From positions 110,928 through 174,927 of the forward strand of contig JAKFEW010000041.1 in NCBI GenBank assembly GCA_036675505.1: a stretch of DNA of 64,000 bases. The letters run 5' to 3'. The notes under the pieces are model-generated. The model worked only from the letters and a program-made list of their open reading frames with translations. It made no database searches and was not told the origin of the DNA. The number at the start of each line of letters is the position of its first letter. The stretch's first letter is position 1. The stretch is from JAKFEW01 sp036675505. GTDB taxonomy: Bacteria > Cyanobacteriota > Sericytochromatia > S15B-MN24 > JAQBPE01. This document shows positions 60,026 to 64,000 of the stretch, piece by piece. The translations under genes were made by a program, and so were the position numbers.

Positions 60026-60946
60026 TCAGGTCCAGGCCACGACCCAGGCGCCAAGGATGGTTACCACCACCCCTAGCCCCGCGAGCGCCTGGCCCGCCAG
60101 GGTCTTCGGCCGCCACCCGCCCCACCCGGCGACAAGGCCCAGCACGACGCCTGCGCCGCCGCCGAGTAAGTGGGCCAGGACATCGCTCTCCTTGCTGGTG
60201 CCGAGCATCGCCAGCAACGCCAGGCTGACCCCGAGCGTCGTCCACGCGGGCCGCCGCTTGCGCGAGCGGCGCCGGACCCGCACGTAGGCCAGGCCGCCGA
60301 GGATGCCGAACGCGCCGAAGACCGCGGTCGAGAAGCCGATCGAGTTGTGGTGGGCCTGGTAGGCCCAGGCGTTGGCGAGGTTCCCGGCGACGCCCGACGC
60401 GAGGATGAGCCCCGCGCCCCAGCCCACCCCCACCGAACGCATCACGGCGGCGATGGCGATCGCCCCGATCGCCGCGTTGGACAGGACGTGCGCGTAGTCC
60501 GCGTGGAGCGTGAGGGCGGTGATCGCGCGCCACCACTCGCCGCCGAGCACCCGCTCGGCGGCCGAGGCCCCGGCCGCGAACCAGGCACTTCCCCCGCGGC
60601 TCGGCCCCGTTACCGCATGGAAGGCGATCAGCGCGGACGCCACCAACACGCCGCCCGCCACCGCGTGCCGGGTCGCCGGCGCCTCTTCGAGGGCGCTGTC
60701 GGCGAGCGCGTCGCGCAGCGCTTCGGCCTCCTCCGCTTCGGTGGCTTCCAACTCAGCCAGGGCCTTGGCGGCCTCGCTGCCCCGCACATACAGCCCGAAC
60801 CCGCCTTGCACGCGCTGGAGGAGAGGGTGCATCCCGAGGGAGAGCAGGACGAGCATCCAACCGTTGAGGCGGCGGCGATCCGGCGTCGTCCGGAGCAGGA
60901 CCGGTGGAACGGGCTCGGAGGGGCCTTCGTGGCTATCATTCGGCAT
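60026..60946 (-). CDS. Rhomboid-family intramembrane serine protease
   Basis: 306 residues from the ATG at 60946; an in-frame GTG at 61060 would add 38 residues. The rhomboid core is in the C-terminal two thirds: GEWWRAITALTLHADYAHVL, SNAAIGAIAI, catalytic Ser in GFSTAVFGAFG and catalytic His in DVLAHLLGGGAG. About six membrane helices are visible. The N-terminal 80 residues are acidic and cytosolic. It cuts membrane proteins within or next to their helices; targets unknown. Confidence 0.85.
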   Translation of the reverse strand: MPNDSHEGPSEPVPPVLLRTTPDRRRLNGWMLVLLSLGMHPLLQRVQGGFGLYVRGSEAAKALAELEATEAEEAEALRDALADSALEEAPATRHAVAGGVLVASALIAFHAVTGPSRGGSAWFAAGASAAERVLGGEWWRAITALTLHADYAHVLSNAAIGAIAIAAVMRSVGVGWGAGLILASGVAGNLANAWAYQAHHNSIGFSTAVFGAFGILGGLAYVRVRRRSRKRRPAWTTLGVSLALLAMLGTSKESDVLAHLLGGGAGVVLGLVAGWGGWRPKTLAGQALAGLGVVVTILGAWVVAWT

Positions 60947-61089
60947 AGACGTCACGCAGGCCTCCACGCGGCTGCGCAGTTCGAGCCCGGTATCCGGAGC
61001 CGCGCCACGGATCCTGTCCACTCTCAGGGCGAACGCGTTGAGCCGCTTCAAGCCTATCACGCTGACGGCTGATCCGAGGCCTGGCCTAC

Positions 61090-62055
61090 TCAGCCACCAA
61101 ACCCCCGCGAAACGCGAGGCGGGTCGTAGAACTGCCAGAATCCGGGCACCTTGATGAAGCGCTCGCGCAACGCCGCCAGGCGTGCATCGAAGGCTTCCTT
61201 CACCCCATCACGGGTTGCCAGCTCGCCGAGATCGCGCAGGAGCTTGGCCTTCGCCTTGAAGGCGGCCGTCTTCACGGGCCCCGCGCCCGGCATGCCGATC
61301 ACCTCTTCGACCTCGATCCACGCCTGTGCTTCGCGCGCGCTCAGCGCGTCCAGGAACGCATTGCGCGCCGCCAGGGCTTGCTCGGCTGCGAACCGCTGCT
61401 TGTCATCCGCGAGCGCCTTCCCTGCCGCTTTCAGCGCTTGGGCCGTCCGCGCGGTCGCTGTCGCGCGGGCCGCTGCCGCGAGTAGGCTCTCGTCGAGCCG
61501 CAGCAGCCGGACCAACACCGCGAGCGCCGGGGTCAGGGTGTCCAGCCCAGGCGGGACGGGCGGCTCTTGCGTGCCATCGGCCACGAGACCACCCTGCACC
61601 GCCGCAAGCCAGCCCAGGTACAAGGCTCGCAGGTCGCCCGCCATGATGTCGCCACGCAGCGGGAGGAGCCCCGGCAGCCAATCGGCGGCATTCTCGGTGT
61701 TCGTCGCGTCCTCGCCGCTTTCCAGGTGCAAGGTCAGGATCAGGATCTCGCCCTTTTGGCGCACTTCCAGGTGCTCCTCCACCAGAAACGGCTTCACGAC
61801 GTCGCGGACGAGCGCGTCCTTGGGCAGCCGCAGCTGGAAATCCGTGGTGCCCCAGTTGGAGACATAGGTATGGGCGTCGAAGAGCCGGACCATCAGGTCG
61901 TCGGGGCGTCCATCGAAGTCGCCCGAGTGATACTCCGCGATGAAGTGGGTCGGCGTGATCGTGGCGCGCTTCGCGAGTACGCGCAACGCCGCCATCTCCT
62001 CGGTGGTCAATGGCCGATCGACGGCCGTGAAGGCGTAGTGCTGGTACTCGCTCAT
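61090..62055 (-). CDS. Conserved protein of unknown function
   Basis: 321 residues from the ATG at 62055. The opening MSEYQHYAFTAVDRPLTTEE and the block YVSNWGTTDFQLRLPKDAL mark a widely spread uncharacterised family. The second half is helical and Ala-rich. No catalytic motif stands out. The role is unknown. Confidence 0.65.
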   Translation of the reverse strand: MSEYQHYAFTAVDRPLTTEEMAALRVLAKRATITPTHFIAEYHSGDFDGRPDDLMVRLFDAHTYVSNWGTTDFQLRLPKDALVRDVVKPFLVEEHLEVRQKGEILILTLHLESGEDATNTENAADWLPGLLPLRGDIMAGDLRALYLGWLAAVQGGLVADGTQEPPVPPGLDTLTPALAVLVRLLRLDESLLAAAARATATARTAQALKAAGKALADDKQRFAAEQALAARNAFLDALSAREAQAWIEVEEVIGMPGAGPVKTAAFKAKAKLLRDLGELATRDGVKEAFDARLAALRERFIKVPGFWQFYDPPRVSRGFGG

Positions 62056-62158
62056 GGGCGGAAGGGGCTCCCTGGTGGTTGGAAGGCGAGGTCGTGTCAA
62101 AGTCTCTCTACCCGCGGACGCGAAAATAAGTTTGCACGCGGGCTGCTCGCTTTGCTAA

Positions 62159-62186
62159 GCTGATATCAGCCCAACTTGATCGATCA
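62159..62186. promoter_or_regulatory. Two adjacent palindromes upstream of the AspRS leader
   Basis: GCTGATATCAGC (62159-62170) and TGATCGATCA (62177-62186) are both perfect palindromes, 6 nt apart. They share TGAT/ATCA half-sites and lie just before the leader ORF. Likely operator or promoter elements. Confidence 0.5.
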
Positions 62187-62206
62187 GATGAAAAAGGAGG
62201 TGGGCC

Positions 62207-62275
62207 ATGGCGATTCAGACTCATCTTCTTTTCATCGGGGACGCCGATCGCGTGGCCCCCGTCCTGAACGCGTAA
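62207..62275 (+). CDS. Short leader peptide upstream of aspartyl-tRNA synthetase
   Basis: 22 codons from an ATG after a perfect AAGGAGGTG ribosome site. The peptide contains FIGDADRVAPVLNA: two Asp and one Asn, the amino acids relevant to the enzyme encoded downstream. It is followed at once by an RNA region that can fold. An attenuation-type control is possible but the peptide has no codon run. Confidence 0.5.
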   Translation: MAIQTHLLFIGDADRVAPVLNA

Positions 62276-62281
62276 TCGCGT

Positions 62282-62342
62282 AGGGGCGGCGGGCCTCGTA
62301 CGGCCTTGTCCCGTCCCGCCGAGTGAGCGACGAATCGCCCCT
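62282..62342 (+). promoter_or_regulatory. Structured mRNA leader of aspS
   Basis: Nested helices: AGGGGC (62282-62287) with its complement at 62337-62342, and GGCGGG (62288-62293) with CCCGCC (62315-62320). A GGCC pair can form inside. No T-box motif was found. It lies between the leader ORF and the synthetase gene. Confidence 0.4.
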
Positions 62343-62404
62343 CAGACGTCACGGTGCCCTGGCCCGTGGCGTTTTCGTTCGTCGACTTTCAGGAGGGTCA
62401 TTCC

Positions 62405-63697
62405 ATGTCTCGAGTTCTCGTCAGCGCGCTTCCCGCCCAGGTGGGACAACGCGTCAGGGTTGAAGGCTGGGCCGCGCGCGTGCGGGCGCTCGGCGGCCTC
62501 ACGTTCGTGCTCTTGCGTGAGCGCAGCGGAACGGTCCAGCTGGTTTTGGAGAAGCGCGCGGGCGGCTGGCCCGCGATCACGCCGGAGGCCGTTGTCGCGG
62601 CGGAGGGGCAGGTGGTTGCCAACCCCCGGGCGCCAGGCGGCTTCGAGCTCCAGGTCGGCCACCTGGAGGTGCTGAGCCCCTCCCTCGGCCAGCTGCCCGT
62701 GGAGGTGGCCGGGCAGGCGCTGGCCTGTGGGCCGGAGGTGATGATCGAGCAGCGGGTGCTGACGATGCGGCATCCTCGTCAGGCGGCCATCTTCAAGGTG
62801 CAGGCGGCGATCGCCGAAGCCTTCGCGAGCTACCTGCGCGCCGAGGGCTTCCTCGAAATCTTCACGCCCAAGCTCATCGCGACGGGCACGGAGGGCGGCA
62901 GCGAGCTGTTCAGCGTGCCGTACTTCGGCCAGCCGGCCTTCCTGGCCCAGAGCCCCCAGCTCTACAAGGAAATGATGGTCGCATCCGGCGTGGAGCGCGT
63001 TTTCGAAGTCGGCCATGTCTACAGGGCCGAGCCCCACGAGACGGCCCGCCACCTGAACGAGTACGTCAGCCTCGACGTCGAAGTCGCGTTCATTCGGGGT
63101 GAACAGGAGCTGATGGCGCTCGAAACGCGCATCATCGGAAGCATCTTCGCCTACCTGGAAAACACCTGTCGCGCCGAGCTCGCGCTGTGGGGCGGCCTGC
63201 CCGCCATGCCCACCGAGATCCCCGCGGTGACCCTGGCGGAGGCCCAGGCGTTGCTGGAGTCCGCGGGCGTGGAGGTCAGCGAGCGCGGCGACCTTTCGCC
63301 CGAAGGTGAGCGGATGCTGTGCCAGATCGCCCAGGCGCGCTGGGGCAGCGAGTTCCTGTTCGTGACGGCGTTCCCCGCGACCAAACGGCCGTTCTATTCG
63401 ATGCCGCAGCCGGAGGCGCCGCACCTGACGAAGACCTTCGACCTGTTGTACCGCGGGCTGGAAATCACCTCGGGCGGGCAACGCCTTCACCAGTTGGCGG
63501 CGCTCGAGGCCGGCATGCGGGCGAAGGGGATGACGCCCGAGGCCTTCGGTCCCTACCGGGAGGCCTTCAAGCATGGTATGCCGCCCCATGGCGGCTTCGC
63601 CATCGGGCTGGAACGGTTGACGGCGCGGGTCCTGGGGCTCACGAATGTTCGCGAGGCCTCGCTCTTTCCCAGGACCCGGAACCGGCTGAGCCCGTGA
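62405..63697 (+). CDS. aspS: Archaeal-type aspartyl-tRNA synthetase (probably non-discriminating)
   Basis: 430 residues, close to archaeal AspRS (about 435) and far shorter than the usual bacterial enzyme (about 590), because the GAD insertion domain is missing. The start is ATG 62405 after AGGAGGGTC. The N-terminal OB-fold has VRVEGWAARVRALGGLTFVL. Class II motifs: QSPQLYKEMMVASGVERVFE near motif 2 with YRAEPHETARHLNEY, and motif 3 GFAIGLERLTARVLGL. Such enzymes often charge both tRNA-Asp and tRNA-Asn, with GatCAB finishing Asn-tRNA. The type is clear; tRNA range is inference. Confidence 0.88.
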   Translation: MSRVLVSALPAQVGQRVRVEGWAARVRALGGLTFVLLRERSGTVQLVLEKRAGGWPAITPEAVVAAEGQVVANPRAPGGFELQVGHLEVLSPSLGQLPVEVAGQALACGPEVMIEQRVLTMRHPRQAAIFKVQAAIAEAFASYLRAEGFLEIFTPKLIATGTEGGSELFSVPYFGQPAFLAQSPQLYKEMMVASGVERVFEVGHVYRAEPHETARHLNEYVSLDVEVAFIRGEQELMALETRIIGSIFAYLENTCRAELALWGGLPAMPTEIPAVTLAEAQALLESAGVEVSERGDLSPEGERMLCQIAQARWGSEFLFVTAFPATKRPFYSMPQPEAPHLTKTFDLLYRGLEITSGGQRLHQLAALEAGMRAKGMTPEAFGPYREAFKHGMPPHGGFAIGLERLTARVLGLTNVREASLFPRTRNRLSP

Positions 63698-63911
63698 AGG
63701 GGGAAACGGTCGCCGTCACCGGGAAATGATCCGACGGGTACCGGCCAGCGACGCTGTCATAGAGTATGGCGGCGTCCACCACCGCAACCCCTGGGCTCGC
63801 GAAGATGTAGTCGTACTTCTCGCGATGCCGCTGGCCGGTAAAGCCGTGGAACGTCCCGGCGTCCGTCGCGTGGGGATGCTGTTGCCGACAAGATTCTGGC
63901 GCCGCGATCGG
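63639..63911 (-). pseudogene. Fragment of an endonuclease/exonuclease/phosphatase (EEP) family gene
   Basis: On the reverse strand the frame gives TDAGTFHGFTGQRHREKYDY, then IFASPGVAVVDAAILYDS and GRYPSDHFPVTATV, the typical C-terminal end of EEP enzymes (DYIF and SDHFPV hold catalytic Asp and His). An in-frame stop at 63912-63914 cuts it off from anything upstream, so most of the enzyme is missing. Its 3' end overlaps the aspS 3' end by 59 nt. No start site fits. Confidence 0.7.
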
Positions 63912-64000
63912 TCAACATTGCGGCGCCGCGACGGCGATCATGGCCGCGTAGGGCGGCGTCACGAAGCTGGCCTGGGACGACGCGGATGAGCCGCATCCTC

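Overview
The window is a 64 kb stretch of a very GC-rich bacterial chromosome. Coding is dense on both strands and codons mostly end in G or C. Taxonomy cannot be read directly. The mix of many small lipoproteins, NHL-type surface proteins, an archaeal-type AspRS, a lone flagellin and a PknK-like kinase suggests a free-living, poorly studied Gram-negative-like lineage. Deep relatives of cyanobacteria such as Sericytochromatia are one guess, held at low confidence.

Left part (1-10.1 kb): after a radical-SAM (AmrS-type) gene cut by the left edge comes a tightly coupled plus-strand operon, 1084-9740, in which most stop and start codons overlap by four bases. It encodes a FabZ-like dehydratase, a catalytically dead ketosynthase (chain-length-factor-like), an intact ketosynthase, two FabG-like ketoreductases, a nitroreductase, an unusually long acyl carrier protein and both subunits of an indolepyruvate:ferredoxin oxidoreductase. 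I read this as a type II fatty-acid or polyene pathway that may be primed by an acyl-CoA made from an aryl or branched 2-oxoacid.

Middle (10-49 kb): mostly envelope and housekeeping functions. These include a pilin-like protein, NHL and PhoX-like secreted proteins, a 1180-residue Ser/Thr kinase-ATPase-TPR regulator, a FliB-like cysteine-cluster protein directly upstream of a minimal flagellin, a SNF2 helicase, an orphan ParB, two exported GH1 glycosidases, an ABC exporter, a patatin, a papain-like lipoprotein, a fused 5-oxoprolinase, a MalT/BTAD-type regulator and several lipoproteins, one with an HExxH motif. A PPOX gene fragment lies at 40.5 kb.

Island (49.35-59.17 kb): about 9.8 kb bracketed by two copies of what looks like the 3' part of a tRNA-Leu(CAA) gene. 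Just inside each end is a pair of 9-bp repeats spaced 12 bp apart, like integrase arm sites. It carries a HARE-HTH plus GIY-YIG pair, an XRE domain fused to a truncated tyrosine recombinase, an RHH plus MazF-like pair followed by a frameshifted HEPN-like gene, a TPR-HEPN (LA2681-type) protein, and several secreted or zinc-ribbon unknowns. Four copies of an 11-bp element occur, each just after the 3' end of a plus-strand gene. Two of them form 11-8-11 palindromes. This suggests a cassette-like defence island.

Right end (59.2-64 kb): a lipoprotein, a rhomboid protease, an uncharacterised protein, and an archaeal-type aspartyl-tRNA synthetase preceded by palindromes, a 22-residue leader ORF and a structured leader. 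A decayed endonuclease/exonuclease/phosphatase fragment runs in from the edge.
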